Assembly (NCBI RefSeq): GCF_000235885.1
Contig: NZ_JH379375.1
Location: 1 to 64,000 of the forward strand
Direction of reading: 5' to 3'
DNA: 64,000 nucleotides
Source of the DNA: Leyella stercorea DSM 18206
Lineage (GTDB): Bacteria; Bacteroidota; Bacteroidia; Bacteroidales; Bacteroidaceae
Below are positions 17,901 through 25,681 of this stretch, piece after piece. Each line of letters opens with the position of its first letter. Within the stretch, counting starts at the first letter, position 1. The notes below the pieces were generated by a model that saw only the letters and a program-made list of their open reading frames with translations, did no database searches and had not been told where the DNA came from. The position numbers were made by a program, and so were the translations under genes.

Positions 17901-18287
17901 ATGAAAAAGATCGAGAACAACTTCACAGTTTCAGGTTTCGTAGGTAAGGATGCAGAAATCCGTCAGTTCGCAAACGCCAGCGTAGCACGCTTCTCATTGG
18001 CAGTAGGCCGTCAGGAGAAGAACGGCGAGGAAACCAACCGCGTATCGGCTTTCATGAATATGGAGGCATGGCGCAAGAACGAGCACACCGAATCATTCGA
18101 CAAGCTCACCAAGGGCACGTTGCTCACCGTCGAGGGTTTCTTCAAGCCAGAGGAGTGGACAGACAAGGATGGCGTGAAGCACTCCAGAATCATCATGGTT
18201 GCAACCAAGTTCTACGAGTGTCCCGACAAGGAGGAGACTCCTGCGGAAGAGCCGGCCAAGCCAGCAACCAAGAAAGGCAAGAAATAG
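17901..18287 (+). CDS. ssb: Single-stranded DNA-binding protein
   Basis: A 128-residue SSB of the OB-fold type. FTVSGFVGKDAEIRQF and VARFSLAVGRQEKN match the start of the fold, KLTKGTLLTVEGFFKPEEW the later strands. The C-terminus is lysine-rich (PATKKGKK) and lacks the acidic DDIPF-type tail that chromosomal SSBs use to bind partner proteins. It is one of two SSB genes in the element; such copies protect transferred single strands. Confidence 0.85.
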   Translation: MKKIENNFTVSGFVGKDAEIRQFANASVARFSLAVGRQEKNGEETNRVSAFMNMEAWRKNEHTESFDKLTKGTLLTVEGFFKPEEWTDKDGVKHSRIIMVATKFYECPDKEETPAEEPAKPATKKGKK

Positions 18288-18303
18288 CCTTTCCTCTCCA
18301 TAA

Positions 18304-18332
18304 CAAGGCGACCTTCGGGTCGCTTTTGTTTT
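18304..18332 (+). terminator. Terminator after ssb
   Basis: GCGACC-TTCG-GGTCGC hairpin followed by TTTTGTTTT, 17 bp after the ssb stop. The UUCG loop and T-run are classic for an intrinsic terminator. Confidence 0.8.
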
Positions 18333-18359
18333 GCTCAGGGACATCAATCTGCTGTTATA

Positions 18360-19526
18360 GCGTGTGATAATCTTCTCTAATAACAACCATGTGCATTTAT
18401 TAACCATAACGGCAACGCCGTCTTCCTTTATTCTAACCACTTCGTCCCTCACCATTTGCGAAACGTCACCAAGATGGTTGGCATACAGATATTCCCGGCT
18501 GATGGCGACAAAGTCGCTATTAGCCAAGAAAGACAGTATGCCAAGGTCTGAACGCGAGAGGACTGCCATCTATGCCACAAGATGCCGAAGCCGAGGCTTC
18601 TGATAATTGTGTCCTTTACTGGCTATCCACTCGCCTTGATATTCAGACCGTCAATCTTGCGACAGCTTCACTACCCACCCACACCTGCTTTACTATTCTT
18701 CTTCTCTTTGACTGCAAAATATTTTCTGTTATAAGCGGTGGTTTCGTCCAAGTGCGTTGTATCGCTTCGCCCCACACCTTCAGAACGGCATTACTGTACG
18801 GACACCGCACGAATCCCATGTGACAGGCAGCCAACAATGTCACTATCAGAAACTGACACTTCTGATAACTGCCTTTATTGCTGTCTGGCTGTCCCATTAT
18901 CGGGCTTCGGCAATGTCCGTGTAATGCCATTCTGCCCACCCATACCACCTTTACCACTAATCAACTGTTTTACAATTTCTCTTCTGCTATACAAGAGGCA
19001 GTTCTTGTCCACTCAGGCATATTGAATGTGGCAGACATGTCTGCTACGTCCAATCTGCCTCAGTGTCCTGCGGCAAGGACAAGGCACATTTGTCATGCTG
19101 ACAGGAGTGCCCGATTTGTCCGTTGCGCAACTGTCTCTTCTTGCCTGATATACGTTACTATCTACTTCTAAATTATACTGCTTTGCCCCACGCCTTTGCG
19201 AAGCGTTACATGGTCTGTCGTCATACAGACATCCTTGGCTGATGGCAACACGTTGCTATTAGCCAAAGCTGACAGTATGCCGAAGTACCGACGCGAGAGA
19301 ATTGTCTGTCCGTGCTACAAGCTATCAAGGCTGAAGCTTTGATGACTTGCATCCCGGTCAGCCAACACACTCGCTTTATGTCGGTACAGCAGACCTGCAA
19401 ACACTTCACTGCCCACCCTTACTGTTTCAATCTTTCTTCTTACCTCTTTATATATAACACATCATTCCTCTTGCAGCCAATATCAATAATCTTCTTCCAA
19501 TCAGCGCAGTGGTAGGCATATTTCCT
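18360..19526 (-). repeat. Three diverged repeat units with conserved hairpins
   Basis: Three units of about 270-370 bp, similar but much diverged, lie head to tail on the minus strand (about 18720-18360, 18995-18740 and 19455-19180). Shared marks are GGGTGGGYAGTGAAG near the beginning of each and, in two, a long hairpin with outer stem GGCTGAT/ATTAGCC. The inner stem changes together on both sides: GCGAC/GTCGC at 18505-18517 and GCAAC/GTTGC at 19245-19256. Parts remain open as short ORFs (SRSDLGILSFLANS against SRRYFGILSALANS). A minus-strand -7 box lies at 19527. Either structured RNAs or decayed small genes. Confidence 0.5.
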
Positions 19527-19535
19527 GCAAAGTTA
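19527..19535 (-). promoter_or_regulatory. Minus-strand promoter of the repeat units
   Basis: TAACTTTGC on the minus strand. It points into the repeat units at 18.36-19.46 kb. The plus-strand side (19536-19839) is the leader of the next gene. Confidence 0.5.
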
Positions 19536-19589
19536 GCCGCGTCTGAGACAATCGTCAAATTCTGCTTGAGGTCTTGTGACTGTGAACAA

Positions 19590-19839
19590 TCTTCCTTTTC
19601 CTCGGAAAAGAGTATTCTTCACACATAATTTGTCTTTATGTCTTTTCTTGCGGCTTGTGGGAGCAGAAAATATCCCTCCACAGGCTGAAAGGTCTCGAAA
19701 GGAGGGAAGAGAAAGAAACGGTTAAGCGAACGCAGAGGGAATTTATTCACTATGCTGAGCGTAAGTTTCTTCAACGTAGTTAAACAAGTCCAGCGACATG
19801 GGCGACAAACTTATTTGTATCACTAAAAATAGAAAGGCA
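19590..19839 (+). promoter_or_regulatory. Shared leader element ahead of the 19840 gene
   Basis: Contains AATCTTCCT, AAAAGAGTATT and AAAATATCCCT, then CAGGCTGAAAGGTCTCG, a small hairpin with a GAAA-type loop, and AAAGGAGGGAAGA (19681-19710). The same order occurs before 23229 and, in its last part, before 37765. Probably an mRNA leader or regulatory site common to several operons. Confidence 0.5.
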
Positions 19840-20394
19840 ATGAAGATTATCATCCTGCATGATGCTGACGCACGCATCGAGTATCTTGACGTAGCCGACC
19901 ACCTTCTCGGCTCAGACATCGAGGAGTTCCTCACCAGACAGGGCTTCTCAGTGAACAACATCACATGGCTTGTCACATCGGCAGACCATATCCCAGTGGT
20001 TTACCACAAGTATGACATCGACTGCAAGACCGGCGAGGCAACCCACACCAAACGAGAGGCAGAACTGCAAGACCTCACTATCCACGGACAACTCCAGGCA
20101 TTGCAGCACCGGGAGCAGGACGAGCTGAAAGCGGCTCTTCGCAAGTACGGCACGGAGGTGGACGGAGGCTTTGAGGTGCATTTCGAGGGAGAGCAGCCCA
20201 TCGTGGCAGGTTATCTCTTTGACGAGCCTCGTGACATCGTCATAGACGCAGCACGTTTGGATGCCGACGGAAACTTGTCGCTTCTTGGAGAGGACAAGGA
20301 AGTGAGGGATGGACAATACGACATAGAGCCAAGCGACATATTTGGCGGTCAGTTGGACTATGTCACGTCGAGTATAGGTGCATGGATGAAGTAG
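19840..20394 (+). CDS. Hypothetical protein
   Basis: A 184-residue acidic protein starting MKIIILHDADARIEYLDV. The open frame extends to 19798, but 19840 is preceded by AGAAAGG and gives a clean start. The C-terminal half looks like beta-rich and acidic (DEPRDIVIDAARLDADG). No known domain is recognised. It is the first gene of a small plus-strand operon leading to the second ssb and parA. Confidence 0.55.
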   Translation: MKIIILHDADARIEYLDVADHLLGSDIEEFLTRQGFSVNNITWLVTSADHIPVVYHKYDIDCKTGEATHTKREAELQDLTIHGQLQALQHREQDELKAALRKYGTEVDGGFEVHFEGEQPIVAGYLFDEPRDIVIDAARLDADGNLSLLGEDKEVRDGQYDIEPSDIFGGQLDYVTSSIGAWMK

Positions 20395-20402
20395 GAGCAT
20401 GT

Positions 20403-20633
20403 ATGACCCAGTGCATCGTATATGACGAGACGACCAAGGAGAGCGAGACCTTTTGCTCATTGACCGCAGCCAAGAAGTGGATGCGAGAGCGCATCAAACA
20501 GAAGCATGAGGTAAGCGGACAGAAGTACAGAGTCTATTCCGACGGAGAGTTTGTTAATTGCGGCTCTATCAGTCTCACAGGCAGCAACAAGTCTTTTGTC
20601 GCCAATACAAGGCAGACGAAGAAAGGATATTAA
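20403..20633 (+). CDS. Small hypothetical protein
   Basis: A 76-residue basic protein. TAGGAG just upstream of 20403 supports this start; an earlier in-frame ATG at 20382 would overlap the previous gene. It contains a likely helical middle (TAAKKWMRERIKQKHE). Function unknown. Its stop codon lies in the 37-nt hairpin repeat. Confidence 0.5.
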   Translation: MTQCIVYDETTKESETFCSLTAAKKWMRERIKQKHEVSGQKYRVYSDGEFVNCGSISLTGSNKSFVANTRQTKKGY

Positions 20634-20668
20634 TAACAAGGTAACGGCAAGCCTAACCAACTTGCCAC
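20632..20668 (+). repeat. 37-nt intergenic hairpin repeat, copy 1
   Basis: Begins at the stop codon of the preceding gene (AATAACAAGGTAACGGCAAG) and contains GGCAAG...CTTGCC (20646-20666). An almost identical copy (one difference) lies at 21037. It may be a processing or attenuation site that sets relative expression within the operon. Confidence 0.6.
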
Positions 20669-20680
20669 ACATATATTGAT

Positions 20681-21037
20681 ATGGAAAAGCAAATATTGAG
20701 TTTTAATGACTTGCCATCAGCATTGTCATTAGTAATAAACAAGCTGGAGATTTTAGAAGAAAAGTTTTCCACACTAATGACTCAAATTCAGCCCGATAAG
20801 GGATTGGAATGGCTTAGTGTTTCCGAATTGAGTGAGTATCTCCCTACCCATCCAGTTGAACACACAATCTATTGTTGGACAAGCAATAAACAAATACCAT
20901 TCCATAAGAAGGGGAAACGTATCATGTTCCTCAAATCTGAAATTGATGAGTGGATGCAAGATAACAAGAGTAGGTCACGAGCAGAAATTATGAATGAAGC
21001 AATAGCTTATGTTCAATCAACAAGAAAAGTCATTTAA
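20681..21037 (+). CDS. Helix-turn-helix (excisionase/MerR-type) protein
   Basis: A 118-residue protein with an N-terminal coiled segment and a C-terminal DNA-binding domain of the excisionase type: WLSVSELSEYLPTHP, then IYCWTSNKQIPFHKKGKRIM and a final LKSEIDEWM. Such proteins bind DNA in mobile elements as recombination directionality factors or regulators. No integrase is present nearby, so regulation is as likely as excision. Flanked on both sides by the 37-nt hairpin repeat. Confidence 0.65.
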   Translation: MEKQILSFNDLPSALSLVINKLEILEEKFSTLMTQIQPDKGLEWLSVSELSEYLPTHPVEHTIYCWTSNKQIPFHKKGKRIMFLKSEIDEWMQDNKSRSRAEIMNEAIAYVQSTRKVI

Positions 21038-21073
21038 ATAACAAGGTAACGGCAAGTCTAACCAACTTGCCAC
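21037..21073 (+). repeat. 37-nt intergenic hairpin repeat, copy 2
   Basis: Same sequence as 20632-20668 except for one base in the loop (GTC for GCC). It starts at the stop codon of the HTH gene and ends 17 bp before the second ssb. Confidence 0.6.
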
Positions 21074-21090
21074 TATAACATTTTCACATT

Positions 21091-21516
21091 ATGATTTACA
21101 CTCACACTATCGGACGCATCGGAGCAAAGGATTGCCGCGTCATCACAGGTACACACGGAACATTCATGGCTGTTGACATCGCAGTGGACGACTACAGTAA
21201 GGGCAAGCAAATCACCACTTGGGTAAGGGTGAAGAGCAGCAAGGAGAACCATATCCGTTTGGCTGAATACCTCACCAAGGGTCGTATGGTGCTTGTGGAA
21301 GGCACACTGACTTCTTCCATTTGGACAGACCGCAACGGAGAGAACCACATACAGCATAGCATCATAGCTGACTCCATCGCCTTTGTCAATGCAGGGAAGA
21401 AGGATGCAACCGACACACCTGCAACAAAGGCACGCAAGGCAGCCAAGGCAGAGGGCGAGGCTCCCGTACCGCCAGCCGATGCACCGCAGGACAAGAGCGA
21501 AGACCTTCCCTTCTGA
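21091..21516 (+). CDS. Single-stranded DNA-binding protein 2
   Basis: A 141-residue SSB-like protein. The OB fold is shown by GRIGAKDCRVI, FMAVDIAVDDYSKGKQITTW and RMVLVEGTLTSSIW. An Ala/Pro/Lys-rich linker leads to a C-terminal KSEDLPF, an acidic tail of the SSB type used to recruit other replication proteins. It is quite different from the first SSB and lies directly upstream of the partition locus. Confidence 0.8.
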   Translation: MIYTHTIGRIGAKDCRVITGTHGTFMAVDIAVDDYSKGKQITTWVRVKSSKENHIRLAEYLTKGRMVLVEGTLTSSIWTDRNGENHIQHSIIADSIAFVNAGKKDATDTPATKARKAAKAEGEAPVPPADAPQDKSEDLPF

Positions 21517-21521
21517 GGGTA

Positions 21522-21635
21522 GTATCAACTGAGAGTAGTACGTACTAATCGTAGTAAATCCGCTTTTACTATGGTTAGTATGTACTATCAGTAGTAGAAT
21601 AGTAAAGTAGTATTCACTAATAGTAGTATCATGTT
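21522..21635. repeat. TAGTA repeats upstream of parA (candidate centromere)
   Basis: Over 110 bp the sequence is filled with TAGTA and TACTA pentamers, several as inverted pairs (AGTAGTACGTACTA, TTAGTATGTACTA). Such iterated sites next to parA are usually bound by the small centromere protein and also repress the operon. Similar clusters occur at 22740-22827 and 38476-38535. Confidence 0.65.
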
Positions 21636-22391
21636 ATGACACAGATAATTGCAGTATTAAATCACAAGGGTGGTGTAGGGAAAAGTACGACCGCAGTAAG
21701 CCTTGCGGCAGCTCTGCAACTGAGTAAGAAGAACGTCTTGGCTATTGACATGGATGGACAAGCCAACCTCACGGAAGCCTTGGGATTGTCCATCGAGGAA
21801 GAACAGACAGTCTATGGCGCAATGTGTGGACAGTACACCTTGCCGTTGGTCAAGTTGCACAACGGCATCACCGTCTCACCCTCATGCCTTGACCTGTCTG
21901 CGGCTGAGTTAGAGCTTATCAGCGAGCCGGGACGGGAGCTTATCTTGAAGGGACTTATCACCAAAGCCATCGCCAAAGAGCATTTCGACTACATCATCAT
22001 CGACTGTCCACCGTCATTGGGCTTGCTGACCTTGAATGCCCTCACCGCAGCCGACTACATCATCATCCCTGTTCAAGCGCAATACCTTGCCATGAGAGGT
22101 ATGGCAAAGTTGATGGACATCATCCGCATCGTTCAGGAGCGGCTCAACTCCAACCTTAAAGTGGGCGGCATCGTCATCACCCAGTTCGATCGCCGCAAGA
22201 CGTTGAACCGAAGCGTGAGGGAAATCGTCAATGACAGTTTTCACGAGAAGGTTTTCAAGACCGTCATCCGTGATAATGTGGCTTTGGCAGAAGCACCCAT
22301 CAACGGCAAGACTATCTTTGAGTATAATCCCAAATCCAATGGTGCCAGTGATTATATGTCTTTGGCAAAAGAAGTGTTAAACTTAAAATAG
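21636..22391 (+). CDS. parA: ParA-family partition ATPase
   Basis: A 251-residue deviant Walker ATPase that drives segregation of plasmids and elements. The P-loop is NHKGGVGKSTTAVSLAAAL near residue 9, the A' motif AIDMDGQANLTEALG near 37 and Walker B YIIIDCPPSLGLLTLNAL near 118. There is no N-terminal HTH extension, so it is a type Ib-like ParA. Followed 7 bp later by a small ribbon-helix-helix gene. Confidence 0.9.
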   Translation: MTQIIAVLNHKGGVGKSTTAVSLAAALQLSKKNVLAIDMDGQANLTEALGLSIEEEQTVYGAMCGQYTLPLVKLHNGITVSPSCLDLSAAELELISEPGRELILKGLITKAIAKEHFDYIIIDCPPSLGLLTLNALTAADYIIIPVQAQYLAMRGMAKLMDIIRIVQERLNSNLKVGGIVITQFDRRKTLNRSVREIVNDSFHEKVFKTVIRDNVALAEAPINGKTIFEYNPKSNGASDYMSLAKEVLNLK

Positions 22392-22398
22392 CATAGCC

Positions 22399-22677
22399 AT
22401 GAGCAAGAGCAGTATGTTGAAAGAGGGAATGAAAGGCGGTCTCAACGGACTCCTTTCTTCCACAAAGAAGCCGAGTAAGGAGCAGATAGTCACAGAAACT
22501 ACACCAGCACCACCTGTGTCTGTTTCTGAGACTACCGAAGTGCCGGTGCATTGCAATTTCCTTATCAACAAGAGCATCCACACGAGGATGAAGTACCTCG
22601 CCATCAAGAAAGGGATGTCCTTGCGTGATATTGTCAATGAGGCAATGACAGAATACCTAAAGCGGCATGACACATGA
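22399..22677 (+). CDS. Ribbon-helix-helix centromere-binding protein (ParB/ParG-like)
   Basis: A 92-residue protein with a disordered N-terminus (Ser, Thr, Pro-rich) and a C-terminal ribbon-helix-helix (HCNFLINKSIHTRMKYLA, then SLRDIVNEAMTEYL). This architecture is that of ParG/ParR-type centromere binders that partner small ParA proteins. Flanking TAGTA repeats are its likely sites. Confidence 0.7.
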   Translation: MSKSSMLKEGMKGGLNGLLSSTKKPSKEQIVTETTPAPPVSVSETTEVPVHCNFLINKSIHTRMKYLAIKKGMSLRDIVNEAMTEYLKRHDT

Positions 22678-22684
22678 GTGCCGC

Positions 22685-22717
22685 GCGGTATCATCGCCGA
22701 ACAGACGATGATACCGC
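22685..22717 (+). terminator. Terminator after the partition operon
   Basis: A perfect 12-bp stem (GCGGTATCATCG at 22685-22696, CGATGATACCGC at 22706-22717) begins 8 bp after the stop codon. Confidence 0.7.
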
Positions 22718-22739
22718 TATCTCTTCTATAAACAGACTT

Positions 22740-22827
22740 TACTATCCGTAGTATGGTAGTAAAAACTATTCGACTATTATACTATTCGTAGTCGATACTA
22801 CTTTTAGAAAATACTATCCAACTCATT
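22740..22827. repeat. TAGTA repeats downstream of the partition operon
   Basis: TAGTA/TACTA pentamers again in dense array (CGTAGTATGGTAGTA, CTATTATACTATTCG, CGTAGTCGATACTAC). Second copy of the candidate partition site. Confidence 0.6.
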
Positions 22828-23228
22828 TTTAGGGCAATAGTTTTCTCTGCTTGTAGGACTGTCTCCATGCTGATAAAAGGCAATGTCGTTCCCTATTACA
22901 AGATTTTCTCTTTTTCCCTCATATCAACTATCGTCCTTCCCCATATACAGCTTCGCCCCACGCCATCCCGCCCGTTTCCTCTTTTACATAACAGATTTCT
23001 TTTCGCCTGCCTTGCCGCTGCGGATATTGTTTTGCAAAGGTAATGCTGGCGATTGTTCAAACACCAAATCGTCCATTGCATTTGACCGAAAAATCTTCCT
23101 CTGCGTGCAGAGCGTATTTTTCGCTCCCGATTTGGCTTTTTGATCGCCATCACTCTTGGAAAGCAAAAAATATCCCTTGGGCAGGCAGGAAAAGCCTCCG
23201 AAATAAGGGAAGAAAAAACATAAGAGCA
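22828..23228. promoter_or_regulatory. Leader region ahead of the 23229 gene
   Basis: No gene. GCAAAGGTA at 23034-23042 is a minus-strand -7 box pointing back towards the partition locus, with no clear gene in its path. The plus-strand part shares AATCTTCCT, GAGCGTATT, AAAAATATCCCT, a GGAAAAGCC hairpin and AAGGGAAGA (23184-23213) with the leader at 19.6 kb. Confidence 0.45.
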
Positions 23229-23795
23229 ATGGCACACAAGAATGACTATCAAATCCAAAAGCAGTTAGACAAGCCTCAGACTTGGTTCTGCAAATACTAT
23301 CCCGCACGCATCCGCAATGTGGGTGAGAAGGAGATTGCCGACAGACAATTAGTGTTTGACTTCAAGGACGGAAGAGCCTACGAGGAAGTGGCGCAGCGCA
23401 CCGCAGAGAATATGCTGACACTCTACGGCAAGGGTTGCGTGAACATCGTCTTCGCCCCCGTTCCAGCATCCACAAGCGAGAGCAACGAACTCCGCTACAA
23501 GGCTTTCTGCCACAGGGTGTGTGAATTGACAGGAGCGGAAAACGGCTACGAGCACGTGAGGGTATGCGGAGAGCGTAAGACCATCCACGATAACCGCAAG
23601 AACGAGGATGAAGTCCGCAAGGCGAATGTCGTTGAGTTTGATGAGCCGTTCTTCGACAACAAAATGGTGTTGGTCTTTGACGATGTGATAACCAAGGGTC
23701 TCAGCTATGCCAAGTATGCCAACCAACTCGAAAGGCTCGGGGCATGTGTTATTGGCGGTATGTTCCTCGCACGCACACATTATAAAGTAAGGTAA
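23229..23795 (+). CDS. Phosphoribosyltransferase-like protein
   Basis: A 188-residue protein of the ComFC/PRTase type. The PRPP-binding motif is seen as MVLVFDDVITKGLSYAKYAN near residue 155, with acidic pair and a following Thr/Lys/Gly loop. ATG at 23229 follows the shared leader. In plasmid context such PRTases are uncharacterised. It is followed 3 bp later by a SLOG-fold protein; both folds handle nucleotides or ribose phosphates, which suggests one pathway. Confidence 0.6.
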   Translation: MAHKNDYQIQKQLDKPQTWFCKYYPARIRNVGEKEIADRQLVFDFKDGRAYEEVAQRTAENMLTLYGKGCVNIVFAPVPASTSESNELRYKAFCHRVCELTGAENGYEHVRVCGERKTIHDNRKNEDEVRKANVVEFDEPFFDNKMVLVFDDVITKGLSYAKYANQLERLGACVIGGMFLARTHYKVR

Positions 23796-23798
23796 AGT

Positions 23799-24290
23799 AT
23801 GACAAAGTACGACAAGGCAGTGTCCGTATGCTTCAGCGGACACCGCAGCGTACCTTTCGCCAAGCGGAGGGAGTTGAAGCAATGTCTCAAATCGGAGATA
23901 GCCAAGGCGTATGCCGACGGCTACCGGTATTTCTATTGTGGCATGGCAATGGGATTTGACCTGCTGGCGGCAGAAGCCGCCCTTTCGTTGCAATGCGAGT
24001 TGAAGGACTTGCAGGTGATAGCCGTTGTGCCGTTCCGTGGTCAGTCTGACCGGTGGAGCAAGGAAGAGCAAGCCAAGTATGATGCCATCCTGCGCATCGT
24101 GGATGACGTGGTCGTATTGAGCGAGCAATACTACAATGGCTGCCTTCTGAGGCGCAACGACTATATGGTCAACCGCAGTTCACGTCTCATAGCCTACTTC
24201 GATGGCAATCCCAAGGGCGGCACGTTCTACACCGTCAGAGAAGCCAAGAGGCAGGGATTGGACATAGTGAATCTTCATAATAGTGTATAA
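23799..24290 (+). CDS. SLOG-family (DUF1273/YpsA-like) nucleotide-binding protein
   Basis: A 163-residue Rossmann-like protein. Typical signatures are VCFSGHRSVP near residue 9, YFYCGMAMGFDLLAAEAAL near 46, VIAVVPFRGQSDRW near 74 and NRSSRLIAYFDGNPKGGT near 125. SLOG proteins bind nucleotides or their derivatives, and some act as sensors or effectors in defence systems. Here it forms a two-gene unit with the PRTase-like gene; the ligand is unknown. Confidence 0.7.
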   Translation: MTKYDKAVSVCFSGHRSVPFAKRRELKQCLKSEIAKAYADGYRYFYCGMAMGFDLLAAEAALSLQCELKDLQVIAVVPFRGQSDRWSKEEQAKYDAILRIVDDVVVLSEQYYNGCLLRRNDYMVNRSSRLIAYFDGNPKGGTFYTVREAKRQGLDIVNLHNSV

Positions 24291-24305
24291 CCCATAAAAC
24301 AGAAA

Positions 24306-24425
24306 ATGCTTATGGACGATATTGTTGCAATCATCGTTTGCTACTTCGTGTTCGGAGCTTTGGGCAATGTGCTCAGAGCTTTGTTCGGCGGAGAGAGACG
24401 AAACGACTTCCGCCGTGACCGCTAA
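24306..24425 (+). CDS. Very small membrane protein
   Basis: A 39-residue ORF (MLMDDIVAIIVCYFVFGALG, then a basic tail ending FRRDR). One transmembrane helix with positively charged C-terminus. It lies 15 bp after the SLOG gene in the same direction. Translation is plausible but not proven. Confidence 0.4.
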   Translation: MLMDDIVAIIVCYFVFGALGNVLRALFGGERRNDFRRDR

Positions 24426-24553
24426 GCGTCTTTAAACCAAGATACGCTGACAGCCATACGTCTGCACCTTACCCCAAAAAGATGCAGCGGATAATTGTGT
24501 CCGTAGGCAAGGATATTCAGATTCCTCACCTTAACATTTTGATAAAAATAAAG

Positions 24554-24585
24554 ATACTGCTGCCTATATTTCAAGACAGCAGTAT
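24554..24585 (-). terminator. Terminator of the minus-strand cargo operon
   Basis: ATACTGCTG (24554-24562) and CAGCAGTAT (24577-24585) form a 9-bp stem; on the minus strand CTTTATTTTT follows. It ends the run of small genes between 27.0 and 24.6 kb. Bases 24426-24553 show no gene. Confidence 0.65.
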
Positions 24586-24590
24586 AAACC

Positions 24591-24770
24591 TTACTCTGCA
24601 GGTGCCCATTTGCAACGCACAGGAGAGACGATTGCACCCTCTGCTTTCAGCTGCTTCATGGCTGCATCTACCTCTTTGCGGTCGAGACCGCTGAGTTCTG
24701 CGATTTTACCTGCGTTGAGAGGCTGACCAGCCTCTTTCATTGTTGCCAATACTTTTTCTTTTGCGTCCAT
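24591..24770 (-). CDS. Small winged-helix protein
   Basis: A 59-residue ORF starting [20 protein letters not shown], with [20 protein letters not shown] and [10 protein letters not shown]. The pattern of helix, turn-helix and beta hairpin matches a minimal winged helix of the kind found in short MarR/ArsR-like regulators. Its GC content and codon use resemble the chromosome. Last gene of the minus-strand run. Confidence 0.6.
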   Translation of the reverse strand: MDAKEKVLATMKEAGQPLNAGKIAELSGLDRKEVDAAMKQLKAEGAIVSPVRCKWAPAE

Positions 24771-24794
24771 TGTTTTGATGATTTGATGTTTTGT

Positions 24795-25031
24795 TTATAA
24801 TCTTGTTATTAACTCTTGTATTTTGTCTTCCCTTATAATCTTCGGTTGTGCCTTACCTGCCAGAACGAGAATTTTCTTCCCGTTTCTGTAGATGTGCAGC
24901 TGTCTGCTTCGTACCACTGCTGTCAAGGTCTCATCATCCTGCATGGCTTGCCATATAGGATAATACACACCTTCTGGTTCAAACAACTTCTTCTGAAGGT
25001 GTGAGCACATGTTGGTTGTATCTATTGTCAT
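24795..25031 (-). CDS. Small hypothetical protein
   Basis: A 78-residue protein (MTIDTTNMCSHLQKKL start, IYRNGKKILVLAGKAQPKII in the second half). No domain is recognised. It sits in a tightly packed minus-strand operon, 9 bp after the preceding gene. Confidence 0.5.
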   Translation of the reverse strand: MTIDTTNMCSHLQKKLFEPEGVYYPIWQAMQDDETLTAVVRSRQLHIYRNGKKILVLAGKAQPKIIREDKIQELITRL

Positions 25032-25040
25032 ATCGTTACG

Positions 25041-25247
25041 TCATATCATTAACATGATTCTGCCAGCTTCTTTTGTGAACATTTCAGGGAAACGGCAGAT
25101 TGTTGCATACACCTGCTTGCTTGTCACAGGCTGACCGTCCTTTCTCAGGTGCAGCCTATGACGATTGATGGCATCGGCAATCTGGTCGGTTGTCATGCCG
25201 CCATTTCGCTTTACCATCACATATACTATGGCTTCTTCTATCTTCAT
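25041..25247 (-). CDS. Small winged-helix-like protein
   Basis: A 68-residue protein. MTTDQIADAINRHRLHLRKD followed by PVTSKQVYATICRFPEMF looks like a helix-turn-helix with wing. It overlaps the upstream DUF4186 gene by 4 bp (ATGA). Likely a regulator or DNA-binding accessory protein; role unknown. Confidence 0.55.
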   Translation of the reverse strand: MKIEEAIVYVMVKRNGGMTTDQIADAINRHRLHLRKDGQPVTSKQVYATICRFPEMFTKEAGRIMLMI

Positions 25248-25681
25248 CCTTTATTCATCTGTTTTTCAATCCATGCCATCAATACGGCAACAGCATATTC
25301 CTGTTCTTCCTTGGTCAGTGCCCTGCCTGCTGAGATGTGATGCCACTTGAAGAAGCATCCCCGGCAACAACAGCCAGTGGCATGTTGAGCCAGGAAAACA
25401 GGATGCCCACGCATGGGAGTCTGCTTGCCGTCGTTCGGTATGACAGCCGGAGCAAGTCTTTTTGCCACAAAGTCCTCTGCGTGTTTTCGTATCGTCGGCA
25501 ATCCCTTTTCCATTACATACTCCCTGTCTTGCTTGGACAGATGGAACCGGCTGCGAAAATCAGACTTTGCCAATCTCTCAAAGAGATTCGTCAGGTCATA
25601 CTCTTTCTTATCACCAGGAACGCTTTCTTGCGGCTCTTCCTCTTGGAACAACGATGGATATATGTATTTCTGTGACATCAT
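25244..25681 (-). CDS. DUF4186 family protein
   Basis: A 145-residue protein. The second half carries the family signature: NDGKQTPMRGHPVFLAQHAT, then GCCCRGCFFKWH, a Cys-rich metal-binding-like site, and YAVAVLMAWIEKQ. I start it at 25681, where ATG overlaps the upstream stop (TAATG); a second ATG follows directly. The molecular role of the family is not known to me; it is common in plasmids and elements. Confidence 0.65.
   Translation of the reverse strand: MMSQKYIYPSLFQEEEPQESVPGDKKEYDLTNLFERLAKSDFRSRFHLSKQDREYVMEKGLPTIRKHAEDFVAKRLAPAVIPNDGKQTPMRGHPVFLAQHATGCCCRGCFFKWHHISAGRALTKEEQEYAVAVLMAWIEKQMNKG

Noticed and set aside
18093-18569. 158-codon minus-strand frame antisense to ssb
   Set aside because: Its second half is the shadow of ssb and it crosses the ssb terminator; the first part belongs to the diverged repeat unit and is discussed there.
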